This document shows, one piece after another, positions 8,253 through 17,449 of a stretch of DNA of 47,169 bases. The notes under the pieces were generated by a model. The model was not told the origin of the DNA, did not search any database, and saw only the letters and a program-made list of their open reading frames with translations. Made by a program: the position numbers and the translations under genes. The number at the start of each line of letters is the position of its first letter. Positions within the stretch are counted from its first letter, which is position 1. The stretch spans positions 1 to 47,169 of the forward strand of contig CAKZXZ010000091.1 of assembly GCA_937883775.1 (NCBI GenBank), written 5' to 3'. Source of the DNA: an uncultured Paracoccaceae bacterium (GTDB taxonomy: Bacteria; Pseudomonadota; Alphaproteobacteria; Rhodobacterales; Rhodobacteraceae).

Positions 8253-9832
8253 TCCTGCTCTGCCGCAAGCACCTGCGGCAGAACCTCCGGAATATCTTCT
8301 GCGATCAAACCCGGCCCAAAGAGCCGACCACATTCCTGATGCAACCAAGCGGCCCGTGCCGCGGCGTTCAGCGGCGCATACCCTTGCGCCAAAAGCCCTG
8401 TGATAAACCCAGCTAAAACATCCCCTGACCCCGCCGTCGCCAACATCGGCGCCGCGCGATCGTAAACCGCCGCAATCACCCGAGTTTGCCTGTCGGGATC
8501 GGCAACCACGGTATCAGCCCCCTTCAAAAGCACACAGCAACCGGCTCTTTCAGCAGCTGCCTGCACAGCCCTGATTTTCGACCCCGCTTCCCCAATCGTA
8601 TCTGCGTTGCGCCACGCCTGTGCCAAATCAGGGAAGAGCCGCGCGAACTCCCCCGCATGGGGCGTCAGCACGCAACTTGGGTGCAGTTTCGCAAAGAGCG
8701 TCTCCGGATCGTCCTGAAAAACAGTCAGCGCATCCGCATCCAAAACCGCTCGGCGGTTGGCCTCCAACGCCGCCAGAACCAAAGTGCGTATGGCATCAGA
8801 CACACCCAGCCCCGGCCCCAGACACAGCGCATTGATCCGCTTGTCCTCCAACAACGCTGTCAACGCCTGCGCATCCGGCATCCGCGCCAGCATGATCGCC
8901 GTCACCTGACAGGCAACCTCCATCTGCGCCGCAGGAGGCACGCCCAACGTTACCAGCCCTGCGCCCACCCGTAATGCTCCGCGGGCCGCCAAACGTGCAG
9001 CACCCGTCCGCCCCGGACCACCACTTAATATCAGCGCATGACCACGATCATATTTATGACCAGACGCGCGTCTCTCATCGGCCATTTGAAGCTGCGGCGG
9101 GCGGTCCTGCAAGCCGACGACAGTCTCCAAATCGGTCGACAAAACATCCATAACCTCGGGGATCGCCCTGCGCCCGGATCCACGGATCAGGATATCCAAA
9201 GGAACCACCTCCAACGCACCACAAACCGCAGGCCCGTCTCCGATATAATGTCCCCATTTCGGCGCCTCGAACGTGACGGTCAAATCCGCCAGTCCAGCCA
9301 AAGGAACCTTGCGCCCCACCAGTTTCCCGCTGTCGGCGCATAAGCCAGAAGGCACATCCACGGCGACCCATTTCGCGGGACCCCATTTGCTCAGCACTGT
9401 TGCCAAAGGCTCTGAAAGAGGCCGACTGATCCCGATGCCGAACACCGCATCCACGACCAGATCAGCGGCCTCAAAGATCGCTGGGTCCTGACCGTCCAGC
9501 GAATGGACAGCCCCTAACGCAACCCAACGCTCGGCATTCACCTTTGCATCCGGCGGCAGCTTAGCCACATCCCCCAGAAGATAGCACACCACATCCCACC
9601 CCTGCCCGGCCAGCAACCGCGCAATGACAAAGCCGTCGCCACCATTATTGCCCGGCCCGCACAAGACCACCGCGCGACGCGGTGCCGCTGAAAAGCCCGG
9701 CCATCTCCGCATCGCGGCGTCAACGACACCAGCGCCCGCCCGCTCCATCAACTCAAGTCCCGTGACCTCGCCCGACGCCATCGCCGCAGCCTCAATGGCG
9801 CGCATTTGGGCGGTTGAAAGCAAATTAGCCAT
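8204..9832 (-). CDS. nnr: Bifunctional NAD(P)H-hydrate epimerase / ADP-dependent dehydratase
   Basis: A 542-residue repair enzyme that converts damaged hydrated NAD(P)H back to NAD(P)H. The N-terminal YjeF_N domain (about 1-215) carries the epimerase motif GPGNNGGDG (59-67). The C-terminal ribokinase-like YjeF_C domain (about 235-530) carries LTPHAGEF (389-396) and the nucleotide motif AGSGDVLAG (467-475). The fused form is the common bacterial one. Its 3' end overlaps the convergent Hint-like gene by 49 bp. It is divergent from glnB across a 174-bp gap. Confidence 0.93.
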   Translation of the reverse strand: MANLLSTAQMRAIEAAAMASGEVTGLELMERAGAGVVDAAMRRWPGFSAAPRRAVVLCGPGNNGGDGFVIARLLAGQGWDVVCYLLGDVAKLPPDAKVNAERWVALGAVHSLDGQDPAIFEAADLVVDAVFGIGISRPLSEPLATVLSKWGPAKWVAVDVPSGLCADSGKLVGRKVPLAGLADLTVTFEAPKWGHYIGDGPAVCGALEVVPLDILIRGSGRRAIPEVMDVLSTDLETVVGLQDRPPQLQMADERRASGHKYDRGHALILSGGPGRTGAARLAARGALRVGAGLVTLGVPPAAQMEVACQVTAIMLARMPDAQALTALLEDKRINALCLGPGLGVSDAIRTLVLAALEANRRAVLDADALTVFQDDPETLFAKLHPSCVLTPHAGEFARLFPDLAQAWRNADTIGEAGSKIRAVQAAAERAGCCVLLKGADTVVADPDRQTRVIAAVYDRAAPMLATAGSGDVLAGFITGLLAQGYAPLNAAARAAWLHQECGRLFGPGLIAEDIPEVLPQVLAAEQDYAMTLSLTDSSSPSA

Positions 9833-9856
9833 TCCGAAGCACTTTCATCGATTCAA

Positions 9857-10345
<489 letters not shown>

Positions 10346-10384
10346 TCCAATCTCAGCAACACTCCAAAAGAGGAAAGACTGTCA

Positions 10385-11791
10385 ATGAGCACCGCTGACC
10401 TTCTGAAGACCATTAAGGATGAAGACGTCGAATACGTCGATATCCGTTTTACCGACCCGCGTGGCAAACTGCAGCACGTCACCGTCATGGCCGATCAGGT
10501 CGACGAAGATTTCCTTGAGGAAGGCTTCATGTTTGACGGCTCCTCCATCGCAGGCTGGAAGTCGATCGATCAGTCCGACATGAAACTGATGCCCGACACC
10601 AACAGCGCCTACATGGACCCGTTTTATGCGGAAAAGACCATCTGCGTTCACTGCTCGATTGTCGAGCCTGACACAGGCGAGGCCTACGACCGTGACCCGC
10701 GCGGCACCGCCGAAAAGGCCGAAGCCTACCTGATCGCATCGGGCATTGGCGACAAGTCGTTCTTTGGCCCCGAAGCTGAATTCTTCTTGTTCGACGACGT
10801 CCGTTTCTCGGTTGAGATGAACAAAGTGTCCTACGAAGTCGATGCGCTCGACGCGTCCTGGAACACCGACACCGAGTACGAGATGGGCAACATGGGCCAC
10901 CGTCCCGGCGTCAAAGGCGGCTATTTCCCCGTGAACCCAATCGACGACGCGCAGGACATCCGTTCGGAAATGCTGTCGACGATGAAGCGCATGGGCATGA
11001 AGGTCGACAAACACCACCACGAAGTGGCGTCCTGTCAGCACGAGCTGGGCCTGATCTTCGGCTCGCTAACCGAGCAAGCCGACCACCTTCAGAAATACAA
11101 GTACGTCATCCACAACGTCGCCCAAGCCTACGGCAAGTCGGCCACGTTCATGCCCAAGCCCATCGCGGGCGACAACGGCACCGGCATGCACGTCAACATG
11201 TCGATCTGGAAGGACGGCAAGCCGCTCTTTGCAGGCGACAAATATGCCGACCTGAGCCAGGAAGCGCTCTATTTCATCGGTGGCATCCTGAAGCACGCCA
11301 AAGCGCTGAACGCTTTCACCAACCCATCGACGAACTCCTACAAGCGCCTGATCCCGGGTTTTGAAGCCCCCGTGCTGCGCGCCTATTCGGCCCGCAACCG
11401 GTCGGGCTGTGTGCGTATTCCGTGGGCAGAATCGCCCAAAGCCAAGCGTGTTGAGGCCCGCTTCCCCGATCCGGCAGCAAACCCCTATCTGTGCTTTGCA
11501 GCACTCCTGATGGCCGGCCTTGACGGCATCAAGAACAAGATCGATCCGGGCCCCTCGTCTGACAAGGACCTCTACGATCTGCCGCCGGAAGAACTGGCCG
11601 AAATCCCGACCGTCTGCGCATCACTGCGCGAAGCTCTGGACGCGCTGGAAGAAGATCACGAGTTCCTCCTGGCCGGTGACGTTTTCACCAAAAGCCAGAT
11701 CGAAGGATATTCCGAGCTCAAGTGGGAAGAGGTCTACGCCTACGAGCACACACCCCACCCGATGGAATTCAAGCTGTACTACAGCTGCTGA
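10385..11791 (+). CDS. glnA: Glutamine synthetase type I
   Basis: A 468-residue cytosolic dodecameric enzyme that makes glutamine from glutamate, ammonia and ATP. Seen are the N-terminal beta-grasp domain with FDGSSIAGW (50-58), the [19 protein letters not shown]-binding region (258-273), and the adenylylation loop with Tyr397 in DLYDLPPEE, at the same number as in Escherichia coli. It should therefore be under GlnE/PII control. AGAGGAAAG stands just before the start. It follows glnB in an operon and ends at a clear terminator. Confidence 0.97.
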   Translation: MSTADLLKTIKDEDVEYVDIRFTDPRGKLQHVTVMADQVDEDFLEEGFMFDGSSIAGWKSIDQSDMKLMPDTNSAYMDPFYAEKTICVHCSIVEPDTGEAYDRDPRGTAEKAEAYLIASGIGDKSFFGPEAEFFLFDDVRFSVEMNKVSYEVDALDASWNTDTEYEMGNMGHRPGVKGGYFPVNPIDDAQDIRSEMLSTMKRMGMKVDKHHHEVASCQHELGLIFGSLTEQADHLQKYKYVIHNVAQAYGKSATFMPKPIAGDNGTGMHVNMSIWKDGKPLFAGDKYADLSQEALYFIGGILKHAKALNAFTNPSTNSYKRLIPGFEAPVLRAYSARNRSGCVRIPWAESPKAKRVEARFPDPAANPYLCFAALLMAGLDGIKNKIDPGPSSDKDLYDLPPEELAEIPTVCASLREALDALEEDHEFLLAGDVFTKSQIEGYSELKWEEVYAYEHTPHPMEFKLYYSC

Positions 11792-11808
11792 TCCACACGC
11801 TATCTCTG

Positions 11809-11837
11809 AAAAGGGCGTCCTTCGGGGCGCCCTTTTT
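11809..11837 (+). terminator. Rho-independent terminator of glnBA
   Basis: The stem AAAAGGGCGTCC pairs with GGGGCGCCCTTTT (one T-G wobble) around a TTCG tetraloop and ends in a T run. It lies 18 bp after the glnA stop. Confidence 0.88.
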
Positions 11838-11933
11838 GCATTGCAGACGGCTGTGCCCCTTAATTTCCCCAAGCCTCCCATGTTTTCGACGTAATTTCGA
11901 TCAAACTGTTGCCAAACCCAAGGGAGAGGCCCG

Positions 11934-12623
11934 ATGACCGCACATGACACGTCTGCGTTTTTGAAAGTTGATACGCCCGCTAATGCATGCACCACCAGCG
12001 ACCGCGCCCTGCGGGAAGCATTTCGCGCGTCAATGGATGCACCAACGGAAAAAGTCGGGCTGTTGGACCAGCTGAACGCGCGCATCGCGGGTTTGAAGTC
12101 AGCCTCCAAGAAAGCCCCTGTCGCTGCGAAAACGCCCAAGGTGGATGCGGATCGTACCGCCCCTGCCGCGAAAGCCGTGGCACCGGAACCGCAAGCACCT
12201 CAACCCGATGTGACGCCCGCAGACACGCCAGAGAATGACGAAGGCACTCTCTTTGCGCATCTCAACGAGATCATGGAAGAGAAAGCCGCCGCCAAGGTGG
12301 AAGAAGAGGCTTTGGCAGAAGCCCCGCAGTCAAAGTCGATCATTGTCCGCGCTTTAAAAGCTTTGATACCCAAGAAAAGAGCAAAGGCAAAAGCCGTGTC
12401 TGTGACAGATCCGGCCCCAGCCCAAATCCTGGACAGCGAGACAGAGGCGGCTCCGAAAGCTGCGTCGAATTCGATCATCCTGCGCGCCTTGTCCTCATTG
12501 AAGCCAAAGCCCAAGGACAAATCTGAGGCGAAACCAGACACAAAAGCACTCGCACCAGCGCAATCGGGCTCGATTGTGATTAAGGTGCTCAAGGCAATCT
12601 CACCGATCAAAAAATCAGCCTGA
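11934..12623 (+). CDS. Lys/Ala-rich protein with three repeated amphipathic motifs
   Basis: A 229-residue protein of unknown function with no signal peptide. Most of it is low-complexity Ala/Pro/Lys/Glu sequence, probably disordered. Embedded are three copies of one 17-residue motif: SKSIIVRALKALIPKKR (133-149), SNSIILRALSSLKPKPK (178-194) and SGSIVIKVLKAISPIKK (211-227). Each is a hydrophobic/basic amphipathic helix followed by Pro and Lys. A possible fourth, helical segment near residues 41-55 (VGLLDQLNARIAGLK) differs. GGGAGAGG just upstream supports the start. It follows the glnA terminator and overlaps the convergent HODM-like gene by 9 bp. Such motifs might bind membrane, nucleic acid or a partner protein, but nothing here decides. 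Confidence 0.72.
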   Translation: MTAHDTSAFLKVDTPANACTTSDRALREAFRASMDAPTEKVGLLDQLNARIAGLKSASKKAPVAAKTPKVDADRTAPAAKAVAPEPQAPQPDVTPADTPENDEGTLFAHLNEIMEEKAAAKVEEEALAEAPQSKSIIVRALKALIPKKRAKAKAVSVTDPAPAQILDSETEAAPKAASNSIILRALSSLKPKPKDKSEAKPDTKALAPAQSGSIVIKVLKAISPIKKSA

Positions 12624-13412
12624 GTTGCGCCAGCTTTCGCGCTGCGCCGTCGTCAGATCGGTCCAGGCAACCACATAAGTATGAATCGAAAACACCACCG
12701 CATTTGTCTGCGGCAGGCGCAAGATCACTTGCCGCTCGGACCGCAGATAGATCGGATCGCCCGCCCTGACGGGCTTGGCCTGTCCGTGTGGGCGGGGCTG
12801 AAACAGATCAGGCTCTAGATACATCAACGCATTCGCCCGCATCAGCGGCTGGTCGGCGCGCGCGGCATCAAAAAGCCGTTGCACCCGGCGCGCCATGTCC
12901 CCGGTGTAGCTGTCGACCGGGTCGTGGATCGTTGACAGTGGGCGGCCCAGCTTTTCAGCTAAGGACCAACTGGCTGGAAAGCAGATAAGTGCGCCGCGCA
13001 GCACATGCTCAGCTCCCTCTTTCAGCAGGATCGCGAAATCCTCTTGGACCAAAGCAGCCAATACTTCCAAAGGGTTGTCGCGATGAAGGGGGATGGATTG
13101 CCCATCCGGGCGGATCACGTGATCTGTCTCAACTTTGAAATCCGCGCGCGCCTGCAACTGCGCGAGAACCAGCGCCAGAAGCTCTTGCGCAGCAGGCTCT
13201 GCGGACTTTGACAGCGCCAGGACCTCGGGCGCGCGCGCCTCAAGCAACCGGGCCTTCTCGGCCAATTGCGTGCTGTAGGTTTCATCGACCTGCAACCAGT
13301 CGGACATCGTAATTGGCTGCACACCCGGCATCCGCGCGGATGCTGCCTGCATCCAAGGCGCGAATGGCAAATGATCTTGCAGAATGGCAGTCATAGGCTC
13401 CGTTACCGACAT
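12615..13412 (-). CDS. DUF3445 / heme-dependent oxidative N-demethylase (HODM alpha)-like protein
   Basis: A protein of 265 residues (259 if the second Met at 13394 is the start). The opening (ILQDHLPFAPWM), VDETYSTQLAEKARLL, LQEDFAILLKEG-type segments (here LVQEDFAILLKEG) and the C-terminal RSERQVILRLPQTNAVVFSI are typical of the DUF3445 family. That family includes the heme-PAS alpha subunit of the dimethylamine N-demethylase HODM from Pseudomonas mendocina. The other HODM subunits are not in this window, so the substrate is open. It is divergent from dddP with about 105 bp between starts, and convergent with the repeat protein. The choice between the two starts is uncertain because neither has a well-spaced ribosome site. 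Confidence 0.78.
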   Translation of the reverse strand: MSVTEPMTAILQDHLPFAPWMQAASARMPGVQPITMSDWLQVDETYSTQLAEKARLLEARAPEVLALSKSAEPAAQELLALVLAQLQARADFKVETDHVIRPDGQSIPLHRDNPLEVLAALVQEDFAILLKEGAEHVLRGALICFPASWSLAEKLGRPLSTIHDPVDSYTGDMARRVQRLFDAARADQPLMRANALMYLEPDLFQPRPHGQAKPVRAGDPIYLRSERQVILRLPQTNAVVFSIHTYVVAWTDLTTAQRESWRNSG

Positions 13413-13517
13413 ATCTCGTCGCAAACCAAACAGGGATTTGCGACATCCCAATAGGTCGCGATCTGACCTGACAGGCCCCGCACTGTCCAGCACGATCGCC
13501 GCAGGATGGAGGCCAGA

Positions 13518-14846
13518 ATGAACACCCACTATCGCGATCAGCGCAAAATCGACCCCGCGCAGGGCGCAACGCTTGGCGACGGAACCCCCAACGATGCCGA
13601 CCGGATCGAGATCGGGCCAACCAAACTTGCCTTTGACGAATGGAAAGCGGCGGGTCTGACCCTGCCCAATCTTGCGGCGATGCGCGAGTATCGCTGGAAA
13701 CGCCTGACCCAGCACATCGTAGAGCGCGACTATGGCGGGTTGCTGATGTTTGATCCGCTCAACATTCGCTACGCCACTGACAGCACTAATATGCAGCTGT
13801 GGAACACGCATAATCCGTTCCGCGCCGTGCTGGTTTGCGCCGATGGTTATATGGTGATCTGGGACTACAAGAACGCGCCGTTTCTGAGCACATTCAACCC
13901 GCTGGTACGCGAGCAACGCGCGGGGGCAGATCTGTTTTACTTTGATCGTGGGGACAAGGTGGATATCGCCGCCGATGCGTTCTCCAGCGAAGTACGTGTT
14001 CTGATCGAAGAGCATGGCGGCGGCAACATGCGCCTTGCCGTCGATAAGGTCATGCTCCACGGGCTGCGCGCGCTAGAGGCTCAGGGCTTCGAGATCATGG
14101 AAGGCGAAGAGGTGACCGAGAAGTCCCGCTCTATCAAAGGGCCGGATGAAATTCTGGCCATGCGCTGTGCCTCGCATGCCTGCGAAACCGCTGTCGCCAA
14201 GATGGAAGCCGCCTGCCAACCCGGTCTGTCCGAGGATGAGATTTGGGCGGTCCTGCATGCCGAAAACATCAAGCGCGGCGGCGAATGGATTGAAACCCGG
14301 CTGCTCAGCTCTGGCCCGCGTACGAACCCCTGGTTTCAGGAATGCGGCCCACGCGTCGTGCAAAATAACGAAATCGTGGCCTTCGATACCGATCTTGTGG
14401 GCAGCTATGGCATTTGCGTCGATATCAGCCGCACCTGGTGGGTTGGCGACCGCGCGCCGCGCCCCGACATGATCGAGGCCATGCGCCACGGGGTCGAGCA
14501 TATCCAGACCAACATGGCGTTGCTCAAACCCGGCGTGCCGTTCCGCGAGCTGACCTTTGGCGGCCATCAACTGGACCCGAGATATGACGCGCTCAAATAT
14601 GGCTGCCGGATGCACGGCGTGGGCTTATGTGACGAATGGCCCCTGATCGCCTATCCCGACAAGTTCGTCGAAGGCGCGTTTGAGTATCATCTGGAACCCG
14701 GCATGGTCCTGTGCGTCGAGGCATTGGTGGGCGAAGAAGGCAGCGATTTCATGATCAAGCTCGAAGATCAGGTGCTCGTGACCGAAGACGGGTTCGAGAA
14801 TCTGACGAAATACCCGTTTGACCCGAGACTTATGGGCGAAAGTTAA
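13518..14846 (+). CDS. dddP: DMSP lyase DddP (M24 metallopeptidase fold)
   Basis: A 442-residue cytosolic enzyme that cleaves dimethylsulfoniopropionate to dimethyl sulfide and acrylate. The whole sequence reads as DddP (DYGGLLMFDPLNIRYATDST, NPFRAVLVCADGYMVIWDYK). The metal ligands of the characterised Ruegeria DddP are all found at a constant offset of five: Asp290, Asp292, Asp302, His366, Glu401 and Glu416. The proposed catalytic Asp is Asp372 in GLCDEWP. The start at 13518 follows GGATGGAGG (13504-13512); an ATG at 13506 lies within that site. It is divergent from the HODM-like gene. Acrylate-handling genes are not adjacent. Confidence 0.95.
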   Translation: MNTHYRDQRKIDPAQGATLGDGTPNDADRIEIGPTKLAFDEWKAAGLTLPNLAAMREYRWKRLTQHIVERDYGGLLMFDPLNIRYATDSTNMQLWNTHNPFRAVLVCADGYMVIWDYKNAPFLSTFNPLVREQRAGADLFYFDRGDKVDIAADAFSSEVRVLIEEHGGGNMRLAVDKVMLHGLRALEAQGFEIMEGEEVTEKSRSIKGPDEILAMRCASHACETAVAKMEAACQPGLSEDEIWAVLHAENIKRGGEWIETRLLSSGPRTNPWFQECGPRVVQNNEIVAFDTDLVGSYGICVDISRTWWVGDRAPRPDMIEAMRHGVEHIQTNMALLKPGVPFRELTFGGHQLDPRYDALKYGCRMHGVGLCDEWPLIAYPDKFVEGAFEYHLEPGMVLCVEALVGEEGSDFMIKLEDQVLVTEDGFENLTKYPFDPRLMGES

Positions 14847-14971
14847 GGCCCAGGCGCGCGCACGCATCTGTCACCATCCCGTGACGCGGCTGACATATCG
14901 CGCCGCCATCCTTGTCGTGTGAACCGGCAGCCCCCTAGTGTGCAGTCCTGACCTCACGAAAGACTGCCCTC

Positions 14972-16189
14972 ATGCCCACCGAACGCATCACCTTTCAAAG
15001 CCATACCGGCGACACGCTTGCCGCGCGCCTTGATCTGCCCGACGGGCCGCATCTGGCCACCGCCCTTTTCGCGCATTGCTTTTCATGCTCCAAAGATATC
15101 CCCGCTGCACGTCGCGTTGCCGGGCGTCTGGCCGCGATGGGCATCGCCGTGCTGCGCTTTGATTTCACAGGGCTTGGCCATTCCCAAGGCGAATTTCAGA
15201 ATACGACCTTCACCTCCAACGTGAATGACCTGCACGCCGCTAGCACCTACCTGACACAGCGGGACATGGCGCCTTCGCTGCTGATCGGGCACTCGCTGGG
15301 CGGTGCTGCCGTGCTCAAGGCGGCGGCAGACATGGCACATATCAAGGCTGTTGTGACCCTGGGCGCGCCTTTCGATCCGGGTCATGTCACCCATAATTTC
15401 GCCGATGCCCTAGACGAGATCCGCGACAAGGGCGTGGCACCTGTGAACCTGGGCGGGCGCCCTTTTCATATTGGACGAGAGTTCGTCGAGGATGTGCAAG
15501 CCGCCGAACTGGCCCCGGCCATTGCAAATCTCAAAGCCGCCCTTTTGGTAATGCACGCCCCGCGTGACGCTGTCGTCGGGGTCGAAAACGCCACCCAGAT
15601 TTTCGTTGCTGCGAAGCACCCCAAAAGCTTTGTGACACTGGATAACGCCGATCACCTTATCACCACACCGCAAGACGCCGAATACGCCGCCGAGGTGATC
15701 GCCGCCTGGTCAGCCCGCTATCTTGCGCTGAACCCGCCTGCCCCGCCTGTCGGCGCACCTGAAGGGATTGTACGCGCCTCCGAGGCAGACGCGAGTGGCT
15801 TTCTGCAGGATATTCAAGCGGGCCCCGATCACCACACAATTGCAGATGAACCGGCAGCTTATGGTGGCAGCAATCGCGGCATGTCGCCTTATGGCTTTCT
15901 CTCAGCCGGACTCGCAGCCTGCACGTCAATGACGATCCGCATGTATGCGCGCCGCAAAGGTTGGCCGCTCGAGCATGTGTTTGTCGATGTCACCCACAAC
16001 AAGGTGCATGCACAAGACGCAAGCGATGCGTCAGCGACACGGGTCGACAGTTTCCATCGCGCCATTCATCTTGAAGGTGCGCTGGATGACGAACAACGCC
16101 AGAAACTGCTTGAGATCGCTGATAAATGCCCGGTGCACAAAACGCTGGAGTCCAGTTCGCACATCACCACGGACCTTGCCCCGCGTTAG
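14972..16189 (+). CDS. Bifunctional alpha/beta hydrolase-OsmC family protein
   Basis: A 405-residue fusion. Residues 1-255 form an alpha/beta hydrolase with nucleophile Ser108 in GHSLGG, a likely acid Asp199 (HAPRDAV) and His228 (NADHLIT). Residues about 270-405 form an OsmC/Ohr-type peroxiredoxin domain with Cys317 (LAACTSMTIRM) and Cys386 (DKCPVHKTL), the two-cysteine pair of the family. This fusion is widespread in proteobacteria, but its substrate is not established; a role in acyl or peroxide detoxification is an inference from the domains. It lies 125 bp downstream of dddP and ends at a shared terminator. Confidence 0.9.
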   Translation: MPTERITFQSHTGDTLAARLDLPDGPHLATALFAHCFSCSKDIPAARRVAGRLAAMGIAVLRFDFTGLGHSQGEFQNTTFTSNVNDLHAASTYLTQRDMAPSLLIGHSLGGAAVLKAAADMAHIKAVVTLGAPFDPGHVTHNFADALDEIRDKGVAPVNLGGRPFHIGREFVEDVQAAELAPAIANLKAALLVMHAPRDAVVGVENATQIFVAAKHPKSFVTLDNADHLITTPQDAEYAAEVIAAWSARYLALNPPAPPVGAPEGIVRASEADASGFLQDIQAGPDHHTIADEPAAYGGSNRGMSPYGFLSAGLAACTSMTIRMYARRKGWPLEHVFVDVTHNKVHAQDASDASATRVDSFHRAIHLEGALDDEQRQKLLEIADKCPVHKTLESSSHITTDLAPR

Positions 16190-16216
16190 GGATCACCGTC
16201 GCTCAAATACTCAAAG

Positions 16217-16248
16217 AAAAAGGCGCGCCCCATGGGACGCGCCTTTTC
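16217..16248. terminator. Bidirectional terminator between the hydrolase-OsmC gene and bioY
   Basis: The 10-bp stem AAAAGGCGCG / CGCGCCTTTT is flanked by A and T runs on both sides, so it can end transcription from the plus-strand hydrolase-OsmC gene and the minus-strand bioY. It lies between the two convergent stops. Confidence 0.82.
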
Positions 16249-16266
16249 AATTCAGTGATGTCAGGC

Positions 16267-16872
16267 TTAGCCGCGAGCTTTGCCGACCAGCTTCCAGGCT
16301 GCCGGAAGCAGCAGCGCTGCTAGTACCAGCTTGATCGCATCGCCCAGAATAAACGGCGTCAGGCCCCATTCAAGGATCGGCTTGTCCCAGCCGTAAAGTA
16401 CGCCCAGCCACAGAAGGCCCGGGACGTAAAGCACGACATTGCCAGCGAAAAGGGCAGCCGACATCTTCACGACCGACCGGTCCCAACCCTGACGCGCGGC
16501 ATAGCCCAAAAGCAGGATCGCAAAGACATAACCCAGCAGGTAGCCGCCGGTGCTGCCCATCATGTATTCCAGACCGTTCAACTCGGCGGTGGAGCTTTGG
16601 AACACGTCAAAGCCCAGCGCACCGATTAGCATATAGCCAAGGATCGTGGCCAGACCCAGACGCGGGCCGTAAGCCGCACCAATCGTCAGCACAGCGAAAG
16701 TCCCCATATTCATCAGAACCGGCGAACCCGGCACGGGGACTTTGATGTTTGCGCAAACAGTCAATGCAGCGATGCCAAGAACCACCAAAACCGCCTGCTT
16801 GATCCGCAGCGCGGTGCCGTCCGACGCGCCAAACGTCTCTGTCAGAACCTTGTTTTGAAGGGCAATGCTCAT
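16267..16872 (-). CDS. bioY: Biotin ECF transporter substrate-binding protein BioY
   Basis: A 201-residue integral membrane S-component that binds biotin for uptake, alone or with an energy-coupling module. About six hydrophobic segments are seen. Family segments include IKVPVPGSPVLMNMGTFAV, AYGPRLGLATILGYMLIGALG and the glycine-rich GSTGGYLLGY. The start at 16872 has GGAG nine bases upstream. No bioM/bioN genes are next to it, so it is either a solo BioY or uses a shared module. The DUF6314 gene upstream on the same strand ends 67 bp before it. I saw no recognisable BioR box. Confidence 0.93.
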   Translation of the reverse strand: MSIALQNKVLTETFGASDGTALRIKQAVLVVLGIAALTVCANIKVPVPGSPVLMNMGTFAVLTIGAAYGPRLGLATILGYMLIGALGFDVFQSSTAELNGLEYMMGSTGGYLLGYVFAILLLGYAARQGWDRSVVKMSAALFAGNVVLYVPGLLWLGVLYGWDKPILEWGLTPFILGDAIKLVLAALLLPAAWKLVGKARG

Positions 16873-16939
16873 GTCCCAGTCTCCATTTTTGAACCTATGT
16901 TGCCGTTGTTCTGCCCCAAGCCCGGTGCGCACGCAAGCA

Positions 16940-17368
16940 TTATGCAGTCGCAGAAACATATCGCGACGTCATCACGTAATCCTTGCGCGGACCTTTGACA
17001 GCCCAGCGCGCGCTCCAGCTTGGCCAATCGTGGAAATCATATTGGACCGCGTAATCATCGGGATCGCACCAATGGATGGCCTCGGGCTGCGCGTCCAGAT
17101 CAAAGCGGTGAAACGGACGGCCATCCTCAAAGAGAACCGCAACACCTGCCGGATCAGGCCGCCACAGATAGACCCGCGACGCGCTAAAGCCCGGCTGGCC
17201 CTCAAGCCGTAGGGTGCCCGTCTCGGTATACCGCAGCCCGTCTTTGTCAGGCGAAAAGACCGCTTCGCCCTCAAAGCGCCCCTGCCCGCCGCCTTTGGCG
17301 TCCTCAATCACGCGCGAGAGGTGCCAACGCCCTTCGAAATCGCCCAGCAAAAGCGCAATTCGTCCCAT
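16940..17368 (-). CDS. DUF6314 family protein
   Basis: A 142-residue cytosolic protein of unknown function. Recognisable family features are the N-terminal DFEGRWHLSRVIEDA, the central VYLWRPDP and DGRPFHRFDL, and the C-terminal YDFHDWPSWSARWAVKGPRKDY, rich in aromatic residues. The compact mostly-beta pattern suggests a lipocalin-like barrel, which is my inference. It is divergent from purB and lies upstream of bioY on the same strand. No catalytic residues can be named. Confidence 0.8.
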   Translation of the reverse strand: MGRIALLLGDFEGRWHLSRVIEDAKGGGQGRFEGEAVFSPDKDGLRYTETGTLRLEGQPGFSASRVYLWRPDPAGVAVLFEDGRPFHRFDLDAQPEAIHWCDPDDYAVQYDFHDWPSWSARWAVKGPRKDYVMTSRYVSATA

Positions 17369-17449
17369 GTCCGGCCTCCCGCCTTGTCGCCCCTTTGACC
17401 TAGCGATATGAGCGGGGCCAATCCAGTCACCAATGCGAAAGTCTGCCCC

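Noticed and set aside
13413-14060. Minus-strand extension of the HODM-like gene into dddP
   Set aside because: This part is antisense to the confirmed DddP coding sequence. DUF3445 homology begins only near the Met at 13412/13394.
14870-14885. Hairpin GTCAC-N6-GTGAC between dddP and the hydrolase-OsmC gene
   Set aside because: The stem is only 5 bp and has no T run, so it is too weak to call a terminator or operator.
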